Assembly (NCBI GenBank): GCA_025618425.1
Contig: CM046842.1
Location: forward strand, 31,757,885 to 31,821,884
Source of the DNA: Heliocidaris tuberculata
Lineage: Eukaryota; Echinodermata; Echinoidea; Camarodonta; Echinometridae
DNA: 64,000 nucleotides
Reading direction: 5' to 3'
Below the pieces are notes generated by a model that ran no database searches, was not told the DNA's origin, and was given only the letters and a program-made list of their open reading frames with translations. This document shows positions 23,361 through 34,750 of the stretch, in pieces (the first letter of the stretch is position 1; each line of letters begins with the position of its first letter). The translations under genes and the position numbers were made by a program.

Positions 23361-23639
23361 AAATGCGAACTAGGTAATTGTGTAGACATTGAAAAGTTAC
23401 AGTTGAATACAGTAAAGCTCGGGATAATAACGGTTTCAGGCTGGAGTTCTTTTAGGAAGTTTACTTTTTTCATGTTTTTCCTTAGTTACTTTTTGGTTTT
23501 CTGTCTTGATCGACTGGGCCTCAGACCGTACCACAAAGCTGAAATAAAGAGCGGCTCGTGTGGAAAACTCCTCAAACTTCCCATGGCCAATCCGCTTTGC
23601 TCATAAATCATCGAAATGGATGCCTGGATTGTTTAATGG

Positions 23640-23935
23640 GGTTTACTCATTTTTTCCGAATGTTCGTTTTCCTGAAGGTTCGTAATTCCGATGATTCATA
23701 ACTCCGAAAATTATTGAAGCAGGGTTCATTATTTCGAAGGTCCGTAATTCCGAAAATGAAATAAAGTTCATAATAACCACAGTTTCGAACAACAATTTCG
23801 AAAAATGGTGCAGGGTTCTATTGCATTTTTGGAATTACAAACTTTCGGAATAACAAACCTTTCAGAATTATGAACCGTCGGAAAAAAGAACTTTTCGGAA
23901 TGATGAACCTTCGGAAATCTTCAGAAAAACGACAT
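23640..23935. repeat. Array of short inverted TTCGGAATTAYGAAC motifs, copy 1
   Basis: CGTAATTCCGAA and its inverse TTCGGAATTATGAAC recur about every 15-35 bases, first mainly in one orientation, then mainly in the other, so the block could fold on itself. A second array is at 52025-52335. Confidence 0.7.
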
Positions 23936-24478
23936 GAAACCGTTTAATTTCCATAAATATTTTCATTCGCGTTATTTTGTCCCTTTGCTACATAACTATG
24001 CAATTGCGCATGAAGAGGTTTACTTCATTTTATTGTATTTTTTCGTATTGATTCAATCTTGTGTGACTGGGATCTTTAACCTCTTAAAAAGAAGGAAGAA
24101 ATCTGGTAAAGGTGAAAAATAGCCTTTGAGATTTCCCATTCTTTTTTATTATATCACTTAGAACAATATCATAGCAAAGATATTCCCCAGAAAAGGGGTT
24201 GCTCTCCAAAACATATTCGATACAACGAGGAATAGCTGAACTGTTTGGACCAAACGTTCTTGTCACATATGGATTTCAGTAAGATTGGGTTAAATTTCTT
24301 ATCATTAATTTTTTAATGACTTCAAAACCTAACTGTATACACGAATTCTCAAGTAAAACAATTAACTTTTCTTAATTGCTTCTACACAGTTATTTTCACA
24401 ATAAAGTCGAAAGATCAGAACTAAACTACATGTATATCTTTTACTCATTTTTTTTCCCTGTGTTTTATTTATTTTCAG
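23936..24478. other. Unannotated stretch before the first recognised exon
   Basis: No signal-anchor exon that I can support; only short frames. A pyrimidine-rich TTTTTTTTCCCTGTGTTTT tract precedes the acceptor at 24477-24478. Confidence 0.4.
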
Positions 24479-24568
24479 TTTGTACTTGTAATACGAGTAC
24501 TAGCCGAGATCGACATGAGCAAACTACATCTGCAACAGACCCCCATTGTACTACATATTCAAGATTTG
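24479..24568 (+). CDS. B4GALT-family gene, probable stem-region exon
   Basis: A 90-nt exon candidate between acceptor ATTTTCAG and donor GTAAGA. It enters and leaves in phase 1, and the phase at its 3' end matches the next exon, which begins with two bases that complete a codon (giving Glu). The translation is rich in Thr, Ser, Asp and His (TSTSRDRHEQTTSATDP) with an N-T-S sequon, as expected for the flexible stem between the membrane anchor and the catalytic domain. There is no family motif, because stems are not conserved, so support comes from splice sites, phase and composition only. An earlier exon ending in phase 1 must exist; I did not find it. Confidence 0.5.
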
Positions 24569-24651
24569 GTAAGATCATTTGAATGAGAATTGTTTAGTGG
24601 CGTATCCACCATAGGATGGGACCGGCTGGTCTGTCTTTTATTTGCAGCCCC

Positions 24652-24654
<3 letters not shown>

Positions 24655-24692
<38 letters not shown>
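24655..24692. repeat. (TA)n microsatellite
   Basis: About 18 TA units in the first recognised intron, followed by a TG-rich stretch to 24730. Confidence 0.95.
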
Positions 24693-24696
<4 letters not shown>

Positions 24697-25429
24697 TGTG
24701 TTGGGGGTGTGGATGTGTGTATGTGTGTGTAGCTTACACACTTTCGTTTGTAACAAACCCCTCCCCCCGAAAAAAGCAAATAAATAAATGAATAAAAATA
24801 GCAAGTTGCTAAAGGGGGAAAAAATGTTACCAAGTTTGTTGAATATTCTATTTGGAAGGGCATGACCCCATCATTCCCTTCCCCTGTGTTTATACTTATT
24901 TTGGATATGCCACCTTTTTGAGTATCATCTTATCAACATTTCCTAATTGTGTATATAAACGTTGGAATGATTGATGATTGTTTTGTATAAATTAGGGAAT
25001 TTCTAATTCTTTAATGTGTCCGTCTGAAATAATTAGTAGTGATAAGAAATTAAATCAGCGTCAGGGCCTGTAAGTAAACAATCACTCAATGAATTAAAAT
25101 GATAACTGGCAGCTTGGAACCAATAGAACTGGTCAGCTTCGTGTCCTTGAAATGGAACTCTAGTCGTAGAATATCATAATTTTAATTTAGGGGTGTATCC
25201 AGCCCTTCAGAAGAAGGGATATTTGGTATTACTGAAACCTAAATATGTACAAAATCTTATATAATAGCTTGTTCTTGAATAATATACAATCATGCCAAGT
25301 TCAAAGATTTGTTGGCAAGTTAGTAAATGGGGAATTAACTATACAACCTTTGTGGTAAAAATGAAATTGGTTGAATCATACACACATCTATTTCAAACTA
25401 CCTGAAAAGATTTGATGGTTTTATTTTAC

Positions 25430-25562
25430 CCGCCTTTTGTCCTTTTGTTGTATACTTACAAGATTAATGCCTTACCAAAAGGCACCAGCGCATCCACTTG
25501 GTTTCGAACCCGGGTCCTCCCAGTTACGAGACTACTGCTCCATCCCTAATCGTGTCTCATCC
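25430..25562 (-). mobile_element. tRNA-derived SINE
   Basis: Read on the minus strand, a tRNA-like head carries TGGAGCAGTAGTCTCGTAAC (box A region) and GGGTTCGAAACC (box B), followed by a non-tRNA part with TTTTGGTAAGGCATTAATC. The arrangement is that of a tRNA-headed SINE rather than a functional tRNA, since the acceptor and anticodon stems do not close. It lies in the intron in antisense orientation. The rest of the intron (24731-25429 and 25563-25972) holds nothing recognised. Confidence 0.6.
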
Positions 25563-25972
25563 AAGAAATGGAAATAAAATAAAGATTCAGGAAAAAAGAA
25601 TATAGTTTGTATAAGAACGTAAATTTCCACTTATTTCCTTCTTAATCATGTTAATGAGTGCATTTTATCACCGAAAAACTTTGAAAAACACAAATTATTT
25701 TTTTAGAAAAAAAATGCCTGATGTTTGTTTTTATTTCATCCTATGACGTTTCCAATGTTATTTTGTCCAAAGCCTGATGATTTTGTGAAATGAAATACCA
25801 ATACCCTTTAATACTTTCTAGAAACAAGTGGTCTCTTTTAAAACTTAAAACAGCACTAAATGGAATTCCCCAACATGCTAAAGTTTAAATCGATGTAAAT
25901 AAAGAGTGAAATATTAACATCAAACATGAAAGATTTTTAAAAAATGTATCTATCCCCCTTTTCTTCTGTTAG

Positions 25973-26241
25973 AACTAAATAGGAGATACCAAGTAAACGT
26001 ATCAACTATCGATATGCAATCGGTAGAGGAAATCGTATTTGGAGACGCGCGGGTCAGTGCGGAGACGTACATAGAAGAAGTTAGCGCAGCACTGATGACG
26101 TCAGGAAGTGAAAAGTTAACGCCATACTACAAAAATCACACATCATTTATGGAAGTCGATAGTAAGAATATCTTGCTGGGTAACTACACGTATTTTGCGG
26201 GCGGACGCTGGAGGCCTATAAACTGCGTGCCGAAATGGAAG
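25973..26241 (+). CDS. B4GALT-family gene, exon at the start of the catalytic domain
   Basis: A 269-nt exon between acceptor TTCTTCTGTTAG and donor GTATGT. It starts with two bases of a split codon and ends in phase 0. The translation runs LNRRYQVNVSTID... to GGRWRPINCVPKWK. The end matches the family's entry to the catalytic domain (G-G-R-x-x-P-x-x-C). The Cys at 26224-26226 aligns with the bovine enzyme's Cys134, the partner of the conserved Cys in the second following exon. Three N-glycosylation sequons are present (NVS, NHT, NYT), which fits a Golgi luminal domain. An in-frame ATG at 26014 is internal and is not a start. Confidence 0.85.
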
Positions 26242-27464
26242 GTATGTTTGTAAAATTTAAAATTGTAGTGCTTTTTATCCCTTTAAAAAATAATGACGTA
26301 GATCTTTGTCAAAATGATTGGTTGAGAACGGACATGTGACAAGACTTTTCTTTTTCCTTACACGTATAGGGTCATTAGAAAGTGCTTATGACTGGCCATT
26401 AGCAATTGCTAACGAACCAGTTAAAATCATGTACATGTAGAATCGTAACTATGTCCATCGGCGAGATCTATTGAATTTGGGAAGAGGGTAATTCATAAAA
26501 TGACAACAACAAATAATATACATCGTAATCATGTTCGGGAATTTGCATAATAATCCACCCTCCGTCCATTCGAAACAGTCCAAACAACAGACGACATCAT
26601 AATATGGGTAGACAGAGTGAAGTCCATTACTTTAATTAATTTCATTATCTATAATAAAGATAGAAGTTAAAGCTCGTTGCAAAATCCGAGGTCTATCTCG
26701 CAAAGCAAAGCTGATGCGAAAATAGAGTCCTCTTATCAGGTAAGTTTTATTAATAAATCGTGAACCGTAACGTCGAGACAATTCACTTCATGCTGCCAAT
26801 AGTAAGTACCACAAGGTTAAGAAAGACTGGCCTTGTCGATGACGATTGTCTAAGAGTCTGATTTGGCAATGTTTTAAAGTTCGGCAGCTAGTTGGCGATT
26901 GTTCCCTAATTACGCTTTGGTCAAATCCGTCACTTATACAAAGCGAGAGATGAATGATATGGGCAAAAATATTCATATTCTATTTCCTTGGCTTTATAGC
27001 TGTTACTATGCACACTCAACGTGCGTATTCAGTGTAGAATGGAGCCAGGGTACAGCCCCCTCGTTTGAAAGAACTGGCATGGCATAAACTTAACTTTGCA
27101 ACTCAATTCAAAGCTTATAGTCTCTTCAAATGGCGTATCCAGGATAGAATGGAGCTAGTGTACACCCACCCTCCCTCCCTTGAAAGCCCGGGAATGGCAT
27201 GAACTTTACAACACAATTCACAGTAACACTTATTCTCTTCCGGTCATGTTTTTCACATTTAAACAGAGCAGCACCAAGTGTCAAAAGGTCGGATAAGGAG
27301 ATTGTCCAGCATAAGGTTCATAATAATTATGTCCGAAAAAACTTTATGCAATTTTAGCGACAACTTGGGTAACGTTTCGCCAAATCACGATCAGCTTTTA
27401 CTACAATGTGAGAGAGAGAAAAAAGGGAGAATTGGGCAGATAATTGCTAAAAAGTTGGTACACT
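26242..27464. other. Start of the 31.7-kb intron
   Basis: Donor GTATGT, then AT-rich sequence. At 27037-27245 a ~100-bp block (GAATGGAGCYAGKGTACA ... GGCATGRCATAAACTT) is duplicated in tandem with a period near 110 bp. Nothing else recognised. Confidence 0.5.
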
Positions 27465-27658
27465 CTAAAAACTAAAGTGTTAAATCACCATTTTAAAGGG
27501 CCGAGGAGTGACAACTTTTTCAAAATTGTAGATTAACACTTTTAAAATGCTGGATACAACATGATGAATCCAGCAGTTTAAAAGAGTTGATCTACCATTT
27601 TGAAAAAGTTGTCACTCTTCGGCCCTTTTAAAAGGTGATTTAACACTTAAGTTTTTAG
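27465..27658. mobile_element. Compact hairpin MITE, 194 bp
   Basis: CTAAAAACTAAAGTGTTAAA pairs with TTTAACACTTAAGTTTTTAG, then GGGCCGAGGAGTGACAACTT with AAGTTGTCACTCTTCGGCCC, then TGCTGGAT with ATCCAGCA. Almost the entire unit is base-paired with a loop of about 12 nt. Confidence 0.8.
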
Positions 27659-28048
27659 GTTATTGCCCTAATGTCGGGGATTTCTTTTTTTTTTTCATAA
27701 CCTTTTCTTTACAGTGTGTGTGTAAATAGAATGTAAATAATTCAGATAATGGAAGGCGTAGACTCCCACAAAGCAAGAGCTTGTGTTGAGTATCGTTTTA
27801 GCATGGCTTTAACAAGTGTTAATATGGGTTCGTATGGCACAAGGACAGCACAAATTACCCATCTAATATATGTTGTGCCCCCCCCCCCTCCTTTTATTCA
27901 TATTTCTGAAGACGCCACTTTGTTTACATTCACGAAAAAGGGCGATAATTTGGTACAGTTTATACATCCCAGGAATCTGCGCCACTGATTTGCCAAGAAA
28001 GTTACCAATGTGAAGGTTTGCTATATCCTAACAACTGGGGACATCCCA
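27659..28048. other. Intronic stretch
   Basis: Poly-T and a poly-C run at about 27877-27886. Nothing else recognised. Confidence 0.5.
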
Positions 28049-28130
28049 GTAGATCGACAACCCGTGAGACCGACAGCCCACGAGACCGACATGGGTCTAG
28101 CATGTCTAGTGGGCTGTCGGTCTAGCGGGC
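28049..28130. repeat. Short fold-back repeat (GACCGACAGCCCAC)
   Basis: TGAGACCGACAGCCCACGAG pairs with AGTGGGCTGTCGGTCTAG around a GACATGGGTCTAGCATGTC centre. The left flank block CCCAGTAGATCGACAACCC recurs at about 41478, where the rest is missing. Confidence 0.65.
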
Positions 28131-28198
28131 TTTACCTCTACCAGCTGTTGGAACTTTTTATCCCACCCGGATCCCGTCTTACACACCGCAAAAACCAG

Positions 28199-28345
28199 GG
28201 TGTTAATTCAACATCATCTCGGTATCAGAATTGGGCTACACCAGATAAGTGTTAAAATTAACACGACACCAGTTTCGAATCAAACTGGTGTTGTTTTAAG
28301 AGTTATCCGGTGGAGCCCAATATCAAACTGGTGTTGTTTTAACAC
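28199..28345. mobile_element. Fold-back MITE-like element (GTGTTAA)
   Basis: Inner arms TTGGGCTACACCAGATAAG and TTATCCGGTGGAGCCCAA pair, as do ACACCAGTTT and AAACTGGTGT; the outer GTGTTAATTCAAC pairs weakly with GTTGTTTTAACAC. The GTGTTAA/TTAACAC words also occur in the 27465 hairpin. Confidence 0.6.
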
Positions 28346-29137
28346 TTATGTTATATCCATTCATAATTACTTTCGCCTCAAAATTTGGACAGTTCATTTC
28401 TTAGTTGGACGAGAAATTACCATTTTTATTTGCCCCACGATTACAGTAAGATTACCGAGACCCTACAGGGTTTACTTTACATTCTAATGGTATACTCTGT
28501 GTATATTGTCAATATTGACGAAATGTCAAATGTGACAAACATGATGCATCAAAATTTTGCTATAATGGGAATGGGTTATGATATTAAATACAGAAAGGAA
28601 ATATACATGAACATCTTTGAGCTAAGATGAATATTCTTTAAAAAATGACAAATAATGAATAATCATAGTAAATTTATTCATGGCAACCCCTTACCAAAAT
28701 GAAAATACATTAGGCGTAAAAAACGTTAAAATCCCCCCGCTTTTCCTGTTTCACTTTTCCAGAATTTAAACTACATGTAATATCATACACTTTTTAATGG
28801 CAATCGTTCTGTGCTCCTTTTGGGGGTAATAAATGCCGCTAAGTAAAGATGATAAAATGACACCTTTGTAGAGCTCTCGTCCGAATGAATCATAGATATA
28901 TTGACGAGGCGAGGGGATTGAGTTCAAAATCACGATTATGTGTCATGACAGGAGACCCCATTCACACTTTGAAATAGGAAAAGGTAATACTCATTTTCGG
29001 TTAAATTTGTAAAGGTTATGTATTCGGTTAAGATATTTGGGACTTTTGGGTGAGCTTGTTGTTGTTGTTGTTGTTTTGGTGTTTGTTTTGTTTTGCTTGA
29101 TGTGCATCTGCAAACCTACAGACCCAAACGACAATCA
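28346..29137. other. Intronic stretch
   Basis: AT-rich with a (TTG)n run at 29058-29075. No exon recognised. Confidence 0.5.
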
Positions 29138-29275
29138 GGGGAGCGTTTCATCAAGTGTTTTGTCAGTGATTTTTACCAACAAATTTGCTCTTAGCCAATC
29201 AGATGCAAGGATTTCAGTAGCTTATAACAGCTGTCGGTAAAAATCACCGACAAAACACTCCTTCAAACAGCCATG
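29138..29275 (-). mobile_element. MITE M4 copy, opposite orientation
   Basis: GGGGAGCGTTTCATCAAGTG at the left; the core appears inverted as AATTTGCTCTTAGCCAATCA and ATTTCAGTAGCTTATAACAG; right end CACTCCTTCAAACAG is decayed. Confidence 0.75.
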
Positions 29276-29814
29276 AAAGCTTTTAAAAATTCTTGTCCAC
29301 TTTAAATACAATGCTTATATCGCAAGAGCATAGCGTATCAAGACAGTTGTGGCACGAGCAGCAGTGTGCGCTCAAACATGTCAAAGGTCAGTCTATGTAT
29401 ATAACTTTACTTAACCATACATGTTGAAAAATGAATATCAAATCAAATTAAATGGACAGTATTCGGTATCTCTTTACTCTTTAAGTTGTGCTGCAATAAA
29501 GAGGGTTTAAAAACAAAATGCCCCAAGATTGGTATCATATATCTATAGAAAACAATTGACATCTAACAGAAATAAGGCATCATAAAAACAGGGGTCGTAT
29601 TCTGAAAACGACGATATCTTTTGACGGAAAATGATGTTAATTACTTAACTGTCATAAAACTGAAAATGCGCGCAATAAACAATTATCATGGGAGCTTGCG
29701 CGGATGTCTCTTGTAACAATACGCGAATGCAGACAACCATGGGCAGATATTAACCAATGACTTGCAACAATTGTGATTTAAAGCAACCCCTTGGTTGTGT
29801 TCTATAATCATGCT

Positions 29815-29975
29815 TAAGCTAACCACCTGTGTAGAAAGACCACCTGTCTATAAAGGCCGCTATTTTTTGTTTTCTTTGAATACGCTGTTTCTCATTGAAG
29901 CCTGTATTAAATAAACCTGTGCATAGAGACCACCTGCTCACGAAGACCACTTTTCTTGTCTCCCTTATAGCGGTC
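29815..29975 (+). repeat. AGACCACCTG motif repeat
   Basis: AACCACCTGTGTAGAAAGAC, CACCTGTCTATAAAGGCCGC, ACCTGTGCATAGAGACCACC and CACGAAGACCACTTTTCTTG form a degenerate short-period repeat. No coding capacity. 29276-29814 holds nothing recognised. Confidence 0.5.
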
Positions 29976-30119
29976 TGTGTATATTTATTTTAATCTGTAA
30001 ATCAGTGCGTAAAATAATAATTGTTACATTGTCAGGCATTAAGTGATGTGATGAGTTTTGCTTTAATTTCATTTCATTTCATTCGTCGAGTATGTGTAGT
30101 AACTCGAGTAGAACATGAC

Positions 30120-30194
30120 GTCTGTTTGGAGCCAGAAGGGAGTTAACTCCTATACTTTAACACAGAGTTAGCGCCCTTCTGGCACTCAACAGAC
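30120..30194. ncRNA. 75-nt hairpin, miRNA-precursor-like or small MITE
   Basis: GTCTGTTTGGAGCCAGAAGG + GAGTTAACTC pairs with GAGTTAGCGC + CCTTCTGGCACTCAACAGAC around a 15-nt loop, a stem of about 30 bp with few mismatches. Size and shape suit a miRNA precursor, but short palindromic MITEs are common here, so a function is not shown. Confidence 0.3.
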
Positions 30195-30239
30195 GATGTA
30201 CAACTATACAGGTTGAGGTGTAGAACAGTCATGAAATGA

Positions 30240-30560
30240 GAAGTTATGGGTATTTATTAGAAGAGGAAAAAGAGCACTTATCAGAAAGTGAAGGAAAATA
30301 ATCCAAATACAGGGGGGGGGGGAACTCTTCAGATTTGAAAAGGGAAAATTGTCAAAAGGGGAAAAGGCAAGGGGCGGGGAGACACTAGTCAGAAATAATA
30401 ATAATAAAAAAAAAAGTGTATCCATAAGATTTGAAAAGGGGCATTTACAAGAAAGAAAAATTGTCACTTATCAGGAGTAAAGACAGGGTCCTCATCAGAT
30501 TTGAAAAATGGCACTTAAACAAGAGGGGGAAAAGGGTCTTAATGGAAAGGAAAAGAGGAA
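30240..30560. repeat. Degenerate purine-rich repeat (CAGATTTGAAAAGGG)
   Basis: TTCAGATTTGAAAAGGGAAA, TAAGATTTGAAAAGGGGCAT and ATCAGATTTGAAAAATGGCA recur with CACTTATCAG between. A G run lies near 30312-30321. Diverged tandem repeat, no coding capacity. Confidence 0.5.
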
Positions 30561-30904
30561 ATCATGTAGGCTGTCCTATATGTTTCATAAGCTCTTTCTC
30601 ATTGTCGTCTACTAGAATCATCCTGTAGAGGAAGTGGCATGCAGAGGAGAATGATTAATTAGCAGTGACAAAATGCAACAAATAATATATATTTGAGAAG
30701 CAGTCACAATCCTCTCAATGTATTATCTGTGTCGATACAGTTATGATAACTGCTGTTTGAGGTAACAGGGAATAGCGATTCCCCAAAACTACTATGAGTG
30801 CATACATGTCTGTTTTGGAGGGGGACTTCGAAAAACACATTGAATGGTTTGTTTCCTTTCAACACTGGAATTTGAAATGTGAATTGTTGGTGTGTGTGTG
30901 ACCT

Positions 30905-31580
30905 CGGAATTAACGGTAGATCAACTACAACCAATGCATATTTGCAGGACAATTGAAAGTGTATGCCTCTCTTGACCCGTAATTATGGTATTGAATTTTT
31001 TTTTTATAAAGTTCAGAGACCCGAAACGAGTAAGAGAAGCATATATATTTCACCTATATCTCATTCTTCTCTACCGACAATTGATTGGCCCCGGCGAGAT
31101 GCCAGTGTTTATTTTTTTTTTTTTTTAACCATAGACACATGGGTTGAATGCCTTCTTTTTATTTCCTGAATTTGCAATTAATTTATTGTATGGAAATAAA
31201 TTTGTGAACAACATGCCTGGCAGACAAAGCATATTAGAGGTCCTATAAACTCAGTCTGAAAATGAAGCGAACCGTGGAAAATAGAGGGGCCCATAGTTTG
31301 TCAAATGCTGCATACTAAACATTATACGCCAGGAGCCAGTCCCAAAATTCACGGCAGGTCGAGTATAATCAGTGCATGTTTGCAGGCCATTTGAGAGTGT
31401 AGGACTCTCTTGACTCGAAATTACGGTATTGACAAAAAATTATAAAGTTCAGAGACCCGAAACAAGCAAGAGAAGCATATATATTTCACCTTTATCTCTA
31501 TCTCATTCTTCTCTACCGAGAATTGATTGTAGGCAGTGACCCGTTCTTGGCCCCGGCGAGATGCCAGTGTTTAAAAACTT
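30905..31580 (+). repeat. Direct duplication, two copies about 440 bp apart
   Basis: 30905-31115 and 31345-31580 share TTTGCAGGACAATTGAAAGT-type sequence, AAAGTTCAGAGACCCGAAAC, AGAGAAGCATATATATTTCA, ATCTCATTCTTCTCTACCGA and CCCCGGCGAGATGCCAGTGT. The linking block at about 31260-31320 (GAAGCGAACCGTGGAAAATA) also recurs near 35992. No coding capacity. Confidence 0.7.
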
Positions 31581-31594
31581 TTTTTTTTTCAATG

Positions 31595-31886
31595 ATCTTT
31601 ATTTTGATTCCACTCAATAATTATACATAAGTCATAAATCAACATTTCATTGAAAGTATATAACAAATAAAGCACATTATCATGTAACATCTTCTTGAAA
31701 TATATAACTGAAATTCAAAACTATGAAGAAAGCATTTAATGAAATCTTTTCATAAAATAGCCCCCCCCCCCCTCCATGACCATGGGAAACAATATCATAT
31801 AACTGCATATATATTGTACTGGCCTCTCTACACCCAAACCCCTACCCCTCCCCTTCACTCACACAACACACACACACACACACACA

Positions 31887-31918
<32 letters not shown>

Positions 31919-32400
31919 CTCTCTCTCATTCACTCACTCACTCACTCATGGATACCGCCCCCAATCCTGCTGTTTTCATACAACTTCTCCCATTTTAACA
32001 AATGCTTGTCTAACTTGTCCCTTTTCTTAGCTATCGCCTTTTCTTCCTCTCGATGTTTTACTGTTCTCTGCAAAAATTTCCCCTGAGTAGGAACTACACC
32101 CTTTGACCTTGACCTGAAAATAATGTATTTCATTAAAAAAAAGATTACTGTATTACACATTTTGATTTCAAAGTCTTTACAGTAATCCCCACATATATAT
32201 CTTTCCACTCTGTATTTACTTTAGCTTTACTAAACAAAATTTTTCAATCACCCTCTGCGATAAGGCTTTGACATCATCGCACTCCCAAAATATGTGTTCA
32301 TTGGGTTCTAATTTTTTTCTTACAGAAGGAAAAGTAATTATTAAAAAAAACGCTGCACCCTAATCCCCCCCCCCACACACAAGTAATAAAAGCAAATCGC
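31595..32400. other. Intronic low-complexity stretch
   Basis: A reversed LINE-tail-like TTTATTTTGATTCC near 31598, poly-C at 31761-31772, (CA)n/(CT)n at 31860-31950, poly-C at about 32366. No exon recognised. Confidence 0.5.
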
Positions 32401-32439
32401 AGATGACGCCTTTTGCCCGAATATCAACTTTTGAATTTC

Positions 32440-32830
32440 TAAACTTCCTTTCTTTCCTATCCCTTTTCTTTTGTCTCTTCTTTTTTTCCTTTTCCTTTCT
32501 CTTTTCTCCTTTTCCTTTCCTCTTTCCTCTTCTCTCTCCCTTCCTCCTCCTTTTTTGCCGACAGAGGTGGCTCATTTGCCGACAGCTATTTTGCGAAGGG
32601 GGATGTGACACCCCCCCCCCCCTCTAGTGACGCCGCTGATTGTTGTTCCTATACTGTTGTTGTCATCATTGATGTTGCTATCGTTGTTGTCGTTTTTTTT
32701 GTTACTCTTGTTGTTACTGTTATTGCTGCTGCTGTTGATGTTGTTTTTATGGTAAGGTTGTCGATTTACGAGAAATACATGAAGTGATTCGAAATATTTC
32801 GGGGTGGGGGGTGGGGGGGGGGGGTAAATC
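32440..32830. repeat. CT-rich, TTG-rich and poly-C/G block
   Basis: TTTTCCTTTCT-type tract at 32450-32550, poly-C at about 32610, TTG/CTG-type trinucleotides at 32640-32750, poly-G at about 32805-32824. Confidence 0.8.
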
Positions 32831-33421
32831 TCTCATTACCGTTGCTCTCTCAGTGCAGAGAAGGGAAATGAAATAAATCAATTGAAAAGGGGACAGAAAG
32901 GGGACAAAGAAAATGTGCAAATATGGAAGACAAAAGGACGTGAAAAGGGAGAAAGAATACGAAACGCCCCACTTCACATTATCCACGTGATTTTTTGACG
33001 CCATTTGCAATATATATTCTCAGTTCCTTTATACTTTACATATAGCCGTGCAGTTATCGTCCATAATTATTTCCCACGCCGTGATCGTGCTACTAATTCT
33101 TGGACCAAATCCAAGATATGCCTCATAAATTGTGCTAATATATCGACTTTGCTTATACTTTTACAGGGAAATATTACATTTCCCTGCTGTATCAATGAAA
33201 ATGGTGCGGTATCATCACATGGCGCAAAAAAACAAAAAAACAAAAAAACCAGACAATAAATTCCCTACGATAACCCAGCCATATACCATTCAACCTATTA
33301 ACAGCCCCCCCCCCCCCTCATTGTGCACGACCCACGTTATGCCACTGAGAATGACCACAATCTATTGTCTAAACACACAGAAGTGGAATTCTACTCTTCG
33401 AGGAGTACGAGCCATGTTACC

Positions 33422-33554
33422 TGGGATCACTCCATTTAGAGTTGAAATCCACTCCAAAAATACTGGAATCCATTGTCAAATGAGTCATACAAACTACTAC
33501 TTTGGGGTCGATTCCACTATTTTGAACGTGAATTTTCACTCCAAATGAAGTGAT
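33422..33554. repeat. Inverted repeat, 133 bp (GGGATCACT ends)
   Basis: GGGATCACTCCATTTAGAGT at the left pairs with ACTCCAAATGAAGTGATCCC at the right; inner CCACTCCAAAA / TTTGGGGTCG pair weakly. Flanking TGGAATTCTACTC and GTATTTCTACTCC may be part of a larger decayed unit. 32831-33421 holds a poly-C run near 33305 and nothing else recognised. Confidence 0.55.
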
Positions 33555-33659
33555 CCCTAATAATATGACTTCTCAAAGAGTGTATTTCTACTCCTGCATG
33601 TTTAGGGACTGGTGTATAGTGATTTTTTTTTTTTTTTTTTTAATCTCGCAGGTGGAATT

Positions 33660-33715
33660 TAGCTTGCAGGCACAAACCCTGGTCAGTCGTAAAAGAGTGT
33701 CTGTGACTACCATAG
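33660..33715 (+). repeat. Dispersed 45-bp block
   Basis: TTGCAGGCACAAACCCTGGT CAGTCG and the following AAAGAGTGTCTG recur almost exactly at 54847-54890, next to a LINE fragment. 33716-33955 holds nothing else recognised. Confidence 0.55.
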
Positions 33716-33954
33716 ACCATGACCATGTAATATACCTGCTTTTACACGACCAGTAGGTAGCTGGGCTAGGCTTCTCCCAAGACAACGATTTTCTGATAAA
33801 GTGTGAAATTAGGGTTTATGCTTGCAGACTAGCTGGAATTCGAGCTCGATCATGGCCTTGGATGAGTTGTCTGACTATACAAAGAAAAAACTCGAGCATG
33901 CGTTTGGTTGAAAAGGCGACTCAAGTCGACAAGCAGTTCTCACCACCTCCCATT

Positions 33955-33957
<3 letters not shown>

Positions 33958-34014
<57 letters not shown>

Positions 34015-34016
34015 TG
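33958..34016. repeat. (TC)n microsatellite
   Basis: About 25 TC units. 34017-34490 holds poly-A near 34366-34390 and a GATATGCGCTATACAAA retroelement-tail-like word near 34088. Confidence 0.95.
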
Positions 34017-34559
34017 TCATCCGTTCCTAAGGCTAGGGTAATAATATCCAAACCCTTTGGAAGCACATGGACGTTATATTATAATGTGATATGCGCTATA
34101 CAAAAACGGTTTATTATCTTTTTCGCTCTCAATCTTCCTACTCCCTTTCTCTCTTTCTATTTATCTATTTATCTTTCTCGCTCTCGATCTATCTGCTATT
34201 TGATAATTTCTAAGCCTATACCTGACTCTAATCTTTGCTGATGCCTGCCAGAACAAATACCAGTTAATTTATTCATTTAAAAATAAATTAATTTCTAGGA
34301 ACATAACCCCAAATGATAACATCTATATAAAATGATGGTACACAACCAGAAAAAAAAACCCACACCAAAAAAAAAAAAAAAAAAAAAAACCCTACAAAAA
34401 ACAACACAAATGCAAATCAGTAACAACAACCAATGCCTTGGGATCATTGCCAAACGGAAATATAAATTTCTGTATACTATAAGGGCTCTCCTCATTGGTC
34501 GTTGTATACAAATGCATAGAGATACAGGATAAGAACAGGATATGGCGGGAAAAGAGAAG

Positions 34560-34750
34560 AAAAGAGAGGATTATTCAAAATGATTGTTCTATGGAAGCAT
34601 ATCAAAAGGAAATGGCGTAAAGTATTCACGAATGGCCTCTCAGAAGTACTAATACACAAGTCAGTTAATGAACGGGGGAGAATATCCCAGAAATGAGGAA
34701 ATGTATAAGGAAGGGTATCTTCAACAATTTTGTGCCTAGCCAACTCATGA
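34560..34750 (-). pseudogene. Non-LTR retrotransposon C-terminal fragment
   Basis: On the minus strand the frame includes HELARHKIVEDTLPYTFP, HFWDILPRSLTDL and FVNTLRHFL, resembling the W-x-x-LP ... F-x-x-x-L pattern at the end of CR1/L2-like ORF2. It is cut at its upstream side by the MITE that starts at 34751. Confidence 0.4.

Noticed and set aside
22555..23606. Overlapping frames of 70-136 codons as exons of the glycosyltransferase
   Set aside because: Open on both strands and in several frames in a GC-rich repeat, with no family motif and no splice-phase match that I can support.
23460..23606. MFFLSYFLVFCLDRLG segment as the membrane-anchor exon
   Set aside because: Hydrophobic and ATG-led, but there is no donor in phase 1 that I can identify with confidence, and it lies in repeat-like sequence.
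25430..25562. Functional tRNA on the minus strand
   Set aside because: Box B is good, but acceptor and anticodon stems do not close; a tRNA-headed SINE explains it better.
26014..26253. ATG at 26014 as a translation start
   Set aside because: The frame continues upstream to the acceptor at 25972 and joins the stem exon in phase.
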